Assembly (NCBI GenBank): GCA_045541915.1
Contig: JAZQJZ010000012.1
Location: 124,001 to 188,000, forward strand
Origin: RGIG5579 sp045541915
Lineage (GTDB): Bacteria > Bacillota > Clostridia > Oscillospirales > SIG627
Direction of reading: 5' to 3'
Length of the DNA stretch: 64,000 bases
Shown here in pieces: positions 6,777-15,228 of the stretch (the stretch's first letter is position 1; each line of letters opens with the position of its first letter). The notes beneath the pieces were generated by a model. That model had not been told where the DNA came from, searched no databases, and saw only the letters and a program-made list of their open reading frames with translations. A program made the translations under genes and the position numbers.

Positions 6777-8546
6777 ATGACAGCCTATATTTTCAAAATT
6801 ATCACCCTTTTGGGTGGCTTGGCCCTGTTCCTGTTTGGTATGGATGTGATGGGCAAGGCACTGGAGCGTCAGGCAGGCGGCAAACTGCAAACCGTTCTGG
6901 CAAAGATGAGCTCCAATGTGTTCAAAGGCTTCCTGCTGGGCCTGGGTGTCACCGCTGTGATCCAGTCCTCTTCTGCAACCACGGTCATGATAGTCGGTTT
7001 TGTTAACTCCGGTATTATGACTTTGAAGCAGGCCGTTGGTGTTATCATGGGTTCCAATATCGGTACCACCGTCACCGCATGGATTCTGTCTCTGTCCGGT
7101 CTGGAGGGAGACAGCTTCATCATTAAACTGTTCAAACCTTCCACGCTGGCACCTCTGATCGGCATCTTCGGCATCCTGCTGTACATGGGTAAGTCCGAAA
7201 AGAAAAAGGGCATTGGCACCATTATGCTGGGTTTCATGGCTTTGATGACCGGTATGGATCTCATGAGCAGTTCCATGGCATTCCTAAAGACGGAAAGCTG
7301 GTTTGCAGACCTGATGATCTCTTTCACCAATCCCATTGTGGGTATCCTCTTTGGTGCGGTACTGACTGCCGTTATTCAGTCCTCTTCCGCATCCGTTGGC
7401 ATTCTGCAAGGTCTGTGTTCTACCGGCGTTGTCACCTACGGTGCAGCCATTCCCATCATACTTGGTCAGAACATCGGTACTTGTATCACTGCTATCATGG
7501 GCGCTATCGGTGCGAACCGCAATGCCCGCAGAACCGCTATGGTCCACTTGCTGTTTAATGTAGTGGGCGCGGTGATGTTCGCAGTAATCTTCTACGGCTT
7601 GGGTATGTTTATCGAATGGAAGTTCCTCGGAGACTCCGTGCAGGCATGGGACATTTCCGTAATCCATACCGGCTTTAACCTGATTGCTACTGCTGTGCTG
7701 ATGCCCTTGAATGGTCTGCTGGTAAAACTGGCATATCTGTTGGTTCCGGAAGTAGCAGAGCCTCAGAAGACCGAACTGCTGGACTCCCGCCTGCTGGCGA
7801 CTCCCGCTGTTGCTGTGCAGCGCGCCCACGAGATCGCCAGCGAGATGGCTGCAGATGCTGCCAAAGCGATGCATTTGGCCATGGGTCTAACCAAGAAATT
7901 TGAATCCGGTGTTATGGAACAGGTAGTGGAACTGGAAGACAAGACTGACCGCTATGAGGATGCGCTGAATACCTACCTGGTGAAGCTGTCCGGTATGAAT
8001 CTGTCTGTTCATGATAACCGTATTCTAAACACACTGCTTTATACCGTTGCCGATATCGAGCGTATGGCTGACCACGCAATGGCCGTTGCCAAGGCCGCTT
8101 TGGAAATGGAGGAAAAGAAGATCGCCTTCTCCAAGCAGGCAAAGGGAGAGCTTGCGGTTTTGGAGCAGGCTGTACTGGATATCGTGGATCGTACCGTTGC
8201 AGCTTATGGTAGCTTTGACCGGGAGCAGGCCGCCAGAATTGAACCCCAGGAGCAGGTGGTTGATGCCTTGGTTCGTGAAGTCAAGTCCCGTCATGTCCGC
8301 CGCCTGAGAGATGGCCTGTGCACCGTGGAGTACGGCTTCGTGTTGGAAGATCTGCTGACCGCCTGCGAGCGTACCGCTGACCACTGCTCCAACGTGGCCG
8401 TAGAAATGCTCCAGGTTTCCGAAGGTAAGCTGGAAGCTCATGAATACCTGAATGCCCTGAAGGCCGGCGAGCTGCGCGAATCCGCCGCTTTTGCAGAACA
8501 CTTTGCTCGGTATAAGGCCCAGTACGCATTCCCTGAAGAAGAATAA
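6777..8546 (+). CDS. Na+/Pi cotransporter family protein with PhoU-like tail
   Basis: 589 residues from ATG 6777, which AAAGGAGA precedes by 7 nt; an in-frame ATG at 6747 lacks a ribosome site. The N-terminal 320 residues hold two inverted membrane repeats, each with the diagnostic QSSSAT/QSSSAS motif (AVIQSSSATTVMIVGF and AVIQSSSASVGILQG) of the NptA/PF02690 family. Residues about 345-560 form two PhoU-like helical bundles (ETAD/ERTADHCSNVAVEML). It should import phosphate with sodium; the PhoU-like part may regulate uptake or signalling. Separate promoter with Pho-box-like repeats. Leucine codons are almost all CTG, more biased than most neighbouring genes. Confidence 0.92.
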   Translation: MTAYIFKIITLLGGLALFLFGMDVMGKALERQAGGKLQTVLAKMSSNVFKGFLLGLGVTAVIQSSSATTVMIVGFVNSGIMTLKQAVGVIMGSNIGTTVTAWILSLSGLEGDSFIIKLFKPSTLAPLIGIFGILLYMGKSEKKKGIGTIMLGFMALMTGMDLMSSSMAFLKTESWFADLMISFTNPIVGILFGAVLTAVIQSSSASVGILQGLCSTGVVTYGAAIPIILGQNIGTCITAIMGAIGANRNARRTAMVHLLFNVVGAVMFAVIFYGLGMFIEWKFLGDSVQAWDISVIHTGFNLIATAVLMPLNGLLVKLAYLLVPEVAEPQKTELLDSRLLATPAVAVQRAHEIASEMAADAAKAMHLAMGLTKKFESGVMEQVVELEDKTDRYEDALNTYLVKLSGMNLSVHDNRILNTLLYTVADIERMADHAMAVAKAALEMEEKKIAFSKQAKGELAVLEQAVLDIVDRTVAAYGSFDREQAARIEPQEQVVDALVREVKSRHVRRLRDGLCTVEYGFVLEDLLTACERTADHCSNVAVEMLQVSEGKLEAHEYLNALKAGELRESAAFAEHFARYKAQYAFPEEE

Positions 8547-8557
8547 TAAAAAGACAT

Positions 8558-8699
8558 TACCTTGTAAATTCCATCTTCGTATATGACGATAAGTTAGTCC
8601 TCGCCTGCAACTGTAATGACGAAACCGAGACCCTGACTCTGCAAGAAATTGAAGCTGTTTTCAGTTCGAATTTAACCAGTATGTGTCCACCAAAAATCG
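8558..8699 (+). pseudogene. C-terminal remnant of a large serine recombinase
   Basis: Between the transporter and the next terminator one frame reads ...VNSIFVYDDKLVLACNCND, then ETETLTLQEIEAVFSSNLTS and MCPPK, with no start codon or upstream domain. This resembles the conserved tail of Clostridial conjugative-element serine recombinases (VYDDKLVLTFNYKDGT...DL...APPK). Only about 45 residues remain, so it is a scar of an integrated element. The match is from memory of the family pattern, not a search. Confidence 0.55.
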
Positions 8700-8729
8700 A
8701 CAGGCCTCGAAAGAGGCTTGTCGATTTTT
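8692..8729 (+). terminator. Rho-independent terminator
   Basis: Long stem AAAATCGACAGGCCTC/GAGGCTTGTCGATTTT around GAAA, followed by T-run. Confidence 0.85.
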
Positions 8730-8837
8730 CTTTTTTGCCGTTCCCTCTTCTTTTTCGAAGCTTGTTCTTTCCTTTTTCAATCAAAAAGATGTATGAAGGT
8801 TTGGAAAATACATATACTATCGAAAAAAAGGAGAACG

Positions 8838-9275
8838 ATGATGATTGAATCGGATACCATAAAACTGTTACGGGAATGTGATGCAGGAATCAAAATGGGA
8901 GTAAAATCCATTGACGATGTTTTAGATCGCGTGAAAAGCAAGGATCTAAAAGATCTTTTGAAAACTTGTAAGGAGGAACACGAAAAGCTGGACAAAGAGC
9001 TTCAGCAGCTGTTAGAGCGATATCAAGACGAAGGAAAAGATCCTAACTTTATGGCGGAAACCATGGCAAAAATGAAGACCGAAATGAAGCTGCACATGGA
9101 CGAAAACGATCATACCATTGCCGATCTGATGACCGATGGCTGCAATATGGGAGTAAAATCACTGAATCAATACCTGAATCAGTATGCCGCCGCGGATGAA
9201 AAATCAAAGGACATTACCAAACGTCTGATCAATCTGGAGGGTCAGCTGGCGCTGGATATGAGAAAGTTTTTGTGA
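8838..9275 (+). CDS. Four-helix (DUF2383/ferritin-like) protein
   Basis: 145 residues, nearly all alpha-helical and charged, with an internal repeat: CDAGIKMGVKSIDDVLDRV near the start and DGCNMGVKSLNQYLNQY near the end, plus EEHEKLDKEL in the second helix. This pattern fits DUF2383-like helical bundles of Firmicutes. AAAGGAG lies 4 nt before ATG 8838 and 7 nt before ATG 8841, so initiation may be at the second ATG. A CATATACT element at 8811-8818 could be the -10. Function unknown; perhaps spore- or stress-related as for other small ferritin-like proteins. Monocistronic, followed by a terminator. Confidence 0.65.
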   Translation: MMIESDTIKLLRECDAGIKMGVKSIDDVLDRVKSKDLKDLLKTCKEEHEKLDKELQQLLERYQDEGKDPNFMAETMAKMKTEMKLHMDENDHTIADLMTDGCNMGVKSLNQYLNQYAAADEKSKDITKRLINLEGQLALDMRKFL

Positions 9276-9303
9276 TGGAAGCTGATAAATTCGAATACCG
9301 GAA

Positions 9304-9336
9304 TCAAAAAAAGCCACCTTTCGGTGGCTTTTTCGT
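9304..9336. terminator. Bidirectional terminator
   Basis: AAAAAGCCACC TTTC GGTGGCTTTTT between convergent genes. Confidence 0.88.
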
Positions 9337-9347
9337 TTCAGAAAATC

Positions 9348-11270
9348 TTACACGGTTTCTGTTTCTTCCGGCTGGGGCATTTTCAAAAGATGATTGCCAT
9401 ATCGTTCGATGCGGTCACGGAATTGGGCATGCATTTCGGCCTTTTCCAATTTGCGATAAACCGTCAGTTCACCCAAGGTTAAAGGCTCATGTTCGAACTC
9501 CTCCCGGTGGCTGTTCTGGCCCACAGTGGAAAGGATCTCCAGACGAATATAGCGTGCATTGTGCTTCGGGAAGCGAACGATCTCTTCCCCGCTGAAGGTG
9601 CGGAACACACCCTCGGCACAAGTGGTAAAGCTTTCACCGTCCAAGGAGGTGGAAATGGCATAGCGGAAGGGGCATCCGGCCCAGAAGGAGGGAACCTGAT
9701 CTCCCACTTCTTTCATAAACTTTCCGATGAGAACCCGGTTGTAATGGCCCAGGCCACAAATGGTCTCCTCCTTTTGAAGATCGATCAAAAGAGAAGCGGT
9801 GGTGTCCCCGGCCATCCAAGGACGGAAGGGATCGTCACAAACAAGGACAGAAGCACTCTTTTCCGCTTTTTCATCCAGCACGGTCACGCCGCGCTTATCA
9901 AGAGGCTCCAGGTCATCATTGTGAAGCAGATAGGGTTCTCTGCCGGTGAATACGGGAACAGACCAGGTTTTCCTTCCCTGGCTATCCCAAAGGCGCAGGT
10001 AGAACCAAGAGGCAGTGTTGGAAGTGATTTCAAAATCCATGTTGGAAAAATCACCCTCAAGCTTTTTTAAAGTCACACCGCCGTTGGAAATGACCTCTCC
10101 GGCGACGATCCTGGTATCGGGAATATCTTCAAAATAAGAGGTTTCCAGGTGGAAACGATAGGTCTTTGCCATAGGAAGGGTGGCAGGAGCAGTATGGCCG
10201 TTCACCGAATAACGCAATTTTACATTGGCACTCATACAGGCATAGACTCGGCCGGACATCAGCGCATCCAGAAATGCTTCGCGGGAATTTTCCTTTGCCA
10301 TCATCACGGTTTTTCCGGGGCAACGGTCATACGCCCAACGGGAATGGGCATCGCTGGAGCAGGTGGTGGAAACGCGAAAACCGCTATCCAGCGCAACAGA
10401 ATACATATATTCATTCACAAGGTTGCCGCTGCGATCCGTTCCGTCCCCGATCTCTACATATTTGATCATCTGGCGGAACCGGGCGCTGCAATTCTTATAC
10501 AGACTGAAATCGCCTTTTCCCACAGTGCCATAGCTCAAGTTATGAGGATGGGCAAGGGTGCAGACCATGAAGGGGCATTTGTTGTATGCATCCATAAAAT
10601 CGCGGTAGGAATAGGCGCAGGCATAATTGGCTGCATTGATGCAAACCACTTCGTTTGCATTGTCACGGAGGATGCCATAGCGATCCCGCTCGATGGAAAA
10701 AATATCGCACTCACTGCCGGCAAAGGTGACCATATTCTCTCCCGATTCTTCCTCTGCAAGGAAACCACGGAAAAACTCTCTGCGGTTTAGAAGAGAGGCA
10801 TGGTCCGTGATCACGTGAAAACGGAATTTTTCTGCATCACGATATGCCTTTACTGTGGCAAAAGGACTGGTACCGTCGGCGCGGGTGGTGAGAATAAAAC
10901 GGTTATTGGGCTTACCGCAGGCCGTTGAGGTATGAACGTGCAGATCACCGAGAAAGTATTCAAAGTCATCATCGGAGGATGATTTTTTCATTTCGCGGAT
11001 TACCACGTGACAAACATAATCAATTCCCTGATAGGTGGCGATAACCTTTGCCTCGCCGGGAGTCAAGAGGGTCAACAGGACGCCGTCGGTAAAATCACCG
11101 TCATCGCACTGATTGAAGGCAGGCTCCGTAAAGGTTTTCAGATCCAGACAATCCCCCTCAACACGCCAGGTGATCTCTTCCATTCCAAATTCTTCTACCC
11201 CCAAAAGGCGAAGAGGAAGAACATTCCCGCAAAAGGATTCGATTCGATCTTTCGACAAACAGATTTTCAT
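9348..11270 (-). CDS. PHP-domain metallohydrolase (CehA/McbA-like)
   Basis: 640 residues from ATG 11270, preceded by AAAGGGGGATC; an upstream TTG at 11309 would place the start in the promoter. PHP metal motifs are visible: DLHVHTSTACG (HxH), HVITDHASL, CTLAHPHNL and CSSDAHSRW. The N-terminal 110 residues and the C-terminal 280 look like beta-sandwich modules; the latter (YIRLEI near the end) resembles a carbohydrate-binding discoidin type. No signal peptide. PHP enzymes hydrolyse phosphoesters with two or three metal ions; the substrate here is not evident. Convergent with the four-helix protein, own promoter. Confidence 0.82.
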   Translation of the reverse strand: MKICLSKDRIESFCGNVLPLRLLGVEEFGMEEITWRVEGDCLDLKTFTEPAFNQCDDGDFTDGVLLTLLTPGEAKVIATYQGIDYVCHVVIREMKKSSSDDDFEYFLGDLHVHTSTACGKPNNRFILTTRADGTSPFATVKAYRDAEKFRFHVITDHASLLNRREFFRGFLAEEESGENMVTFAGSECDIFSIERDRYGILRDNANEVVCINAANYACAYSYRDFMDAYNKCPFMVCTLAHPHNLSYGTVGKGDFSLYKNCSARFRQMIKYVEIGDGTDRSGNLVNEYMYSVALDSGFRVSTTCSSDAHSRWAYDRCPGKTVMMAKENSREAFLDALMSGRVYACMSANVKLRYSVNGHTAPATLPMAKTYRFHLETSYFEDIPDTRIVAGEVISNGGVTLKKLEGDFSNMDFEITSNTASWFYLRLWDSQGRKTWSVPVFTGREPYLLHNDDLEPLDKRGVTVLDEKAEKSASVLVCDDPFRPWMAGDTTASLLIDLQKEETICGLGHYNRVLIGKFMKEVGDQVPSFWAGCPFRYAISTSLDGESFTTCAEGVFRTFSGEEIVRFPKHNARYIRLEILSTVGQNSHREEFEHEPLTLGELTVYRKLEKAEMHAQFRDRIERYGNHLLKMPQPEETETV

Positions 11271-11297
11271 AGTGATCCCCCTTTCTGTTTCGCTTCG

Positions 11298-11326
11298 ATT
11301 ATACTGCAAAACAGAAGCATTTTCAA
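11298..11326 (-). promoter_or_regulatory. Promoter of the PHP hydrolase gene
   Basis: Minus strand TTGAAA, 17-bp spacer, TATAAT, about 28 bp before the ATG. Confidence 0.8.
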
Positions 11327-11424
11327 GGGATTTTCACCATTTGAAAATAAAAAATTATTTTTTTAATGGTTTCTTCGGGCTTTTTTTAATTTTCATAAAA
11401 ATAGAATTTTTGATGGATCTATTA

Positions 11425-11453
11425 TTGACTTTTTGTGAACAGAGTGATATAAT
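11425..11453 (+). promoter_or_regulatory. Sigma-A promoter of the T-box transcript
   Basis: TTGACT, 17-bp spacer, TATAAT, followed after about 20 nt by the T-box leader. Confidence 0.85.
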
Positions 11454-11469
11454 TCATTACATCAAAAAC

Positions 11470-11750
11470 AAATGCGTTTGAGTAGGAACAAGTAGCTTTG
11501 GGCGGAACCTGGATAGAGTTGTCGGTTGGTGCGAGACAATGGGAATGCCTAAAATGAATTCATCCTGCAAGCAGTGCGCTGAACGAAATTTCAATTTCAA
11601 GTAGGAAGCAACGGGAGTTCCCGTCATAGAACAGGGGTGTTGTTAGACACTCTAAAAGGCCGTGTTCGTGAGAAAACGGCAAATTGAGGTGGTACCGCGG
11701 GATTTGTCTCGTCCTCTGTAGTCTGAAAAGATACAGAGGACGTTTTTTGT
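11470..11750 (+). promoter_or_regulatory. T-box riboswitch, probable Phe specifier
   Basis: Leader of about 280 nt. The conserved T-box GAGGTGGTACCGCGG lies at 11686-11700 and is followed by a terminator (GTCCTCTGTA/TACAGAGGAC plus T-run, 11711-11747). Stem I elements: AGTAGG near 11480, GGATAGAGTT and GGTTGGTGCGAGAC in the distal part, and GAA-TTC-ATC at 11556-11564. By the usual GAA-codon-A pattern the specifier is TTC (Phe, 11559-11561). Uncharged tRNA-Phe would stabilise the antiterminator and turn on the ligase and ACT genes. Confidence 0.88.
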
Positions 11751-11862
11751 TTTCTCTGTCAAAAAGGAGGCGAAAAAGAAAAGCAAACCCACACAAAAAC
11801 GGACACAAAACCGATTTTATCAAAACAGCCGTATCACTTGTTTTTCAGAAAGGATTACGATC

Positions 11863-13170
11863 ATGGAACAGAGATATTATCAAAAAGAAATCGAGACCAT
11901 GCCGGTTGAAGAAATTAAAAAGCTTCAATCGGAAAAGCTGGTCAAGCAAGTAAAGCACGTTTACGAAAATGTGGAATATTACCGCAAATTAATGGATGAA
12001 AAGGGTATCAAGCCCGAGGATATTCACGGCATTGAGGATCTACATCTGCTTCCCTTTTTAACCAAGGCAGATCTTCGGGATGCTTATCCTTACGGACTTT
12101 TGGCAAAGCCCTTGGATGAGTGTGTTCGCATTCAGTCCACCTCCGGCACCACCGGCCGTCGCGTGGTGGCCTTCTACACCCAAAAGGACGTGGATCTTTG
12201 GGAGGACTGCTGTGCCCGTGCCATTGTGGCGGCAGGCGGATCGGAAAAGGATGTGTGCCAGGTGGCTTACGGCTACGGTCTGTTCACCGGTGGCCCCGGT
12301 TTGAACGGTGGCTCTCACCGGGTGGGATGCCTGACGCTTCCTATGTCTTCCGGTAACACCGAGCGTCAGATCCAGTTTATGATGGATCTGAATGCTACCA
12401 TTCTCTGCTGCACCCCCTCCTATGCCGCTTATATCGGCGAGAGTCTGAAGGAGCAAGGCTACAAGCCGGAGGATATTCCGCTGAAGGCCGGCATTTTCGG
12501 TGCGGAGCCATGGACGGAGGAAATGCGCCAAAACATACAAAAGACCCTGGGTATCAAGGCTTACGATATTTACGGACTGACCGAAACCTCCGGTCCCGGT
12601 GTATCCTTTGAATGTAGCGAACAGACCGGCATGCACATCAACGAAGACCATTTCTTAGCAGAGATCATCGATCCCGAAACGGGAGAAGTTCTCCCTGAAG
12701 GAGAAAAGGGCGAATTGGTATTCACCTCTCTCGACAAAGAGGCCTTCCCTCTTCTTCGTTACCGCACCCGTGATATTTGTGTTCTTTCCCGCAAAAAATG
12801 CTCTTGTGGCCGTACTCTGATCAAAATGGCAAAGCCCATGGGCAGAACCGATGATATGCTCATCATTCGCGGTGTTAACGTATTCCCCAGCCAGATCGAA
12901 ACGGTGCTTTTGACGGAAGGGTATGAGCCCAACTATCAGATCGTGGTGGATCGCGTCAACAACAACGATACCTTTGAGATCAACGTGGAAATGTCAGCCC
13001 AGCAGTTTACCGATAAGGTCAGCGAAGTCCTGGCAATGGAAAAATCCCTTACCTGCGCGCTGAAGGCAATGCTGGGCATCAACCCCAAGGTTCACCTGGT
13101 TGCTCCCAAGACCATTGCAAGAAGCGAAGGAAAAGCAGTGCGTGTTGTGGATAAACGCAAACTGATCTAA
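11863..13170 (+). CDS. paaK: Phenylacetate-CoA ligase (PaaK-type)
   Basis: 435 residues, full length for the family. Adenylation motif STSGTTGRRV (about 88-97), GAEPW, YGLTETSGPG, then YRTRDI, and MGRTDDMLIIRGVNVFPSQIE near the start of the C-terminal domain. It activates aryl acids such as phenylacetate to CoA thioesters with ATP. ATG 11863 follows AAAGGA. Lies behind a T-box and is co-transcribed with an ACT-domain gene (32-nt gap), a common Clostridial pair. Induction on Phe shortage would suit salvage of phenylacetate to phenylpyruvate by reductive carboxylation rather than catabolism. No indolepyruvate ferredoxin oxidoreductase is in view, so that link is inference. Confidence 0.9.
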   Translation: MEQRYYQKEIETMPVEEIKKLQSEKLVKQVKHVYENVEYYRKLMDEKGIKPEDIHGIEDLHLLPFLTKADLRDAYPYGLLAKPLDECVRIQSTSGTTGRRVVAFYTQKDVDLWEDCCARAIVAAGGSEKDVCQVAYGYGLFTGGPGLNGGSHRVGCLTLPMSSGNTERQIQFMMDLNATILCCTPSYAAYIGESLKEQGYKPEDIPLKAGIFGAEPWTEEMRQNIQKTLGIKAYDIYGLTETSGPGVSFECSEQTGMHINEDHFLAEIIDPETGEVLPEGEKGELVFTSLDKEAFPLLRYRTRDICVLSRKKCSCGRTLIKMAKPMGRTDDMLIIRGVNVFPSQIETVLLTEGYEPNYQIVVDRVNNNDTFEINVEMSAQQFTDKVSEVLAMEKSLTCALKAMLGINPKVHLVAPKTIARSEGKAVRVVDKRKLI

Positions 13171-13202
13171 TTGGTGTTATACATCAGAAAGGAGTTATGA
13201 CA

Positions 13203-13634
13203 ATGGCAATCAAACAGTTAACAGTTTATGTTCCCAACAAACAGGGAACGGTCGTTTCTATTACCAGAGCTCTTTCCGAGAAGGGTGTGAACATTCGCGC
13301 TCTTTCCATTGCCGAAACCCAGGATTTCGGACTTTTGCGCCTCATTGTCAATGACGAGGAAACCGCCGAAAAGACCCTGAACGATGCCGGTTACCTGTTT
13401 AAGGTGATCGATGTGGTGGGTGTGAAGATCGGAGACGAATCCGGAAAACTTACGGAGGCCCTTGACGTTCTTGACAAGGCAAAGATCAATGTGGATTATC
13501 TTTACGCATTTATGGCACGCACGGAAAAGCACGCCTATGTGGTGCTGCGCGTAGAGGATAACCAGGTTGCGGAAAACGCTCTTGTTTCCGCCGGTTTCCA
13601 CCTAATTTCCATTGAGGACATCCGCAAAATCTAA
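13203..13634 (+). CDS. ACT-domain protein, tandem ACT
   Basis: 143 residues forming two ACT repeats: KQLTVYVPNKQGTVVSITRALSEKGVNI (about 3-70) and VVGVKIGDESGKLTEALDVLDKAKINVDYLYAF (about 72-140). ACT modules bind amino acids and regulate enzymes of their pathways. AAAGGAG stands 8 nt before ATG 13203; ATG 13197 would leave only 2 nt and is rejected. Second gene of the T-box operon, so it probably binds an aromatic amino acid and modulates the ligase. Followed by a strong terminator. Confidence 0.85.
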   Translation: MAIKQLTVYVPNKQGTVVSITRALSEKGVNIRALSIAETQDFGLLRLIVNDEETAEKTLNDAGYLFKVIDVVGVKIGDESGKLTEALDVLDKAKINVDYLYAFMARTEKHAYVVLRVEDNQVAENALVSAGFHLISIEDIRKI

Positions 13635-13645
13635 ACTCTCATAAA

Positions 13646-13679
13646 CAAAAAGCCTTGCTCTTTGAGCAAGGCTTTTTGC
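13646..13679. terminator. Bidirectional terminator
   Basis: AAAAAGCCTTGCTC TTT GAGCAAGGCTTTTT between the ACT gene and the rubredoxin gene. Confidence 0.9.
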
Positions 13680-13699
13680 TTATCTTCCTTTGGCAAAAA

Positions 13700-13861
13700 T
13701 TATTCTGCCTGGGAAAACTGCGTTTTGTCAACGCCGCAAAGAGGGCAAACAAAATCTTCGGGCAGATCCTCAAATTTGGTTCCTGCTTCGATTCCGTTTT
13801 CGGGAGAACCGACCTCTTCGTCGTATTCCCAGCCACATACTTCACATACATACTTTTTCAT
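13700..13861 (-). CDS. Rubredoxin
   Basis: 53 residues with both iron-binding CxxC-G motifs: YVCEVCGWEYD and FVCPLCGVDK. Length is standard. GGAGG is 3 nt before an ATG at 13864 and 6 nt before ATG 13861; the latter gives the usual MKKYVC start. It carries electrons in the cytoplasm and lies 57 bp downstream of the FprA gene in the same direction, so it probably donates electrons to that flavo-diiron protein for O2 or NO reduction. Confidence 0.95.
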   Translation of the reverse strand: MKKYVCEVCGWEYDEEVGSPENGIEAGTKFEDLPEDFVCPLCGVDKTQFSQAE

Positions 13862-13918
13862 CATTTACCTCCATTTTTAAGTGCCGATGGCACTTTTGAT
13901 TTGATTGTTTACCGCGCT

Positions 13919-15070
13919 TTACCGCACAAGCTCGTCGGAAAGGGCTGAAATGGCCGCCATGCTCTCTTCATTGAGAGAAGAAAGGATGCGAACGTTATTT
14001 TCTGCAAACTTCAGATTCTTGCATTTTTCCAGTTGCTCCTTCATGATCTTCGTGGCCAGCGGCGCCCAGGAGCCGTTTTCCACAAAGGCGACAGTGCGTC
14101 CGCCGAAATTTCTCTCCGTCAAATGATGGAGATAGGTTTTCATAAAGGGGAAAATATCCGCATTATAGGTGGTGGTGGCAAGAACCAATTTGGAATACCG
14201 GAATGCCTCCGCCACTGCGGATGACATATCACATCTGGCAAGATCCTTGATCACCACCTTCGGACAACCCTTTTCTTTTAACTTCTCTGCCAGAGCCAGA
14301 ATAGCCTTTTTGGTATTCCCGTAAACGGAAGTATAGGCAATGAAAACCCCTTCTTCTTCCGCCTGATAGGTGGACCAGGTCTGGTAGGCTGCAAGATACG
14401 GATCCAAGGGAGACGCAAGATGAGGCCCGTGAAGGGGACAAATAAAACGAATATCAAGACCGGATGCTTTTTTCAAAAGGCTCTGCACCTGGGGACCATA
14501 TTTGGCCACAATGCCGATATAATAGCGCCGGGCTTCGTCCATCCAATCCTCTGTTACATCCAATGCACCGAACTTACCAAAGCCATCGGCAGAAAACAGA
14601 ACCTTGGCGGTGCTGTCATAAGAAACCATAACCTCGGGCCAATGAACCATCGGTGCCAAAAGGAAGGTGAGCTGATGCGTTCCCAAAGAAAGGATATCTC
14701 CCTCCCCTACTACCATTCTTCTATCAGCAAAATCATCGCCGTAGAAATTTTTCATCATGGCAAAGGCCTTGGAAGAAGAAACGATCGTGGCCTCGGGATA
14801 GGTCTGCATAAAATGAGAAATGTTGGCAGAATGATCCGGCTCCATATGGTGAACAACAAGATAATCCGGTTTTCTTTCCCCAAGAAAGCTTTGAATATTC
14901 TCCATCCATTCCCGGGTAAAGGCAGCATCCACCGTATCCAGAATGGCAATCTTTTCATCTAAAATTCCGTAAGAATTGTAGGACATACCGTTGGGGACAG
15001 CATACTGCCCTTCAAACAGATCCACCTTGTGATCATTTACACCAAGGTAAAAGATATCATTTGTGATCAT
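13919..15070 (-). CDS. FprA-family A-type flavoprotein (flavo-diiron)
   Basis: 383 residues. N-terminal metallo-beta-lactamase-like diiron domain with HHMEPDHSANI (HxExDH), MVHWPE, FSADGFG and LHGPH; C-terminal flavodoxin domain with FMN motif YTSVYGNTKKA and TTTYNADIFPFM. Reduces O2 to water (or NO) in anaerobes with electrons from rubredoxin, whose gene follows. ATG pair at 15073 and 15070; GGAGG spacing favours 15070. The leader holds TTGACG-17-TATTGA, a possible weak promoter. Oxygen defence role is well established for the family. Confidence 0.93.
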   Translation of the reverse strand: MITNDIFYLGVNDHKVDLFEGQYAVPNGMSYNSYGILDEKIAILDTVDAAFTREWMENIQSFLGERKPDYLVVHHMEPDHSANISHFMQTYPEATIVSSSKAFAMMKNFYGDDFADRRMVVGEGDILSLGTHQLTFLLAPMVHWPEVMVSYDSTAKVLFSADGFGKFGALDVTEDWMDEARRYYIGIVAKYGPQVQSLLKKASGLDIRFICPLHGPHLASPLDPYLAAYQTWSTYQAEEEGVFIAYTSVYGNTKKAILALAEKLKEKGCPKVVIKDLARCDMSSAVAEAFRYSKLVLATTTYNADIFPFMKTYLHHLTERNFGGRTVAFVENGSWAPLATKIMKEQLEKCKNLKFAENNVRILSSLNEESMAAISALSDELVR

Positions 15071-15193
15071 CATTTTCCTCCACAGAAATATCAAATTCAA
15101 TATAACATCAATATCACAAATTTTCTGATTCGTCAAGGATTTGCTTTACTTTTTATTCTTCCCTTCTCCACTTTTTTTATAGATCAAAAGGTC

Positions 15194-15228
15194 CTAAAAA
15201 ACTCCGCTTTGAAAGCGGAGTTTTTCAT
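15194..15228 (-). terminator. Terminator of the MoxR/vWA operon
   Basis: AAAAACTCCGCTTT GAAA GCGGAGTTTTT directly after the last gene; symmetric enough to act both ways. Confidence 0.85.

Noticed and set aside
4013..8699. tRNA-Val as attachment site for the element that left the serine-recombinase scar
   Set aside because: No duplicate of the tRNA 3' end was found near 8700, and serine recombinases do not normally use tRNA genes.
8811..8818. Sporulation sigma-E type -10 (CATATACT) before the four-helix protein
   Set aside because: No matching -35 at 14-15 bp; too weak to annotate as a promoter class.
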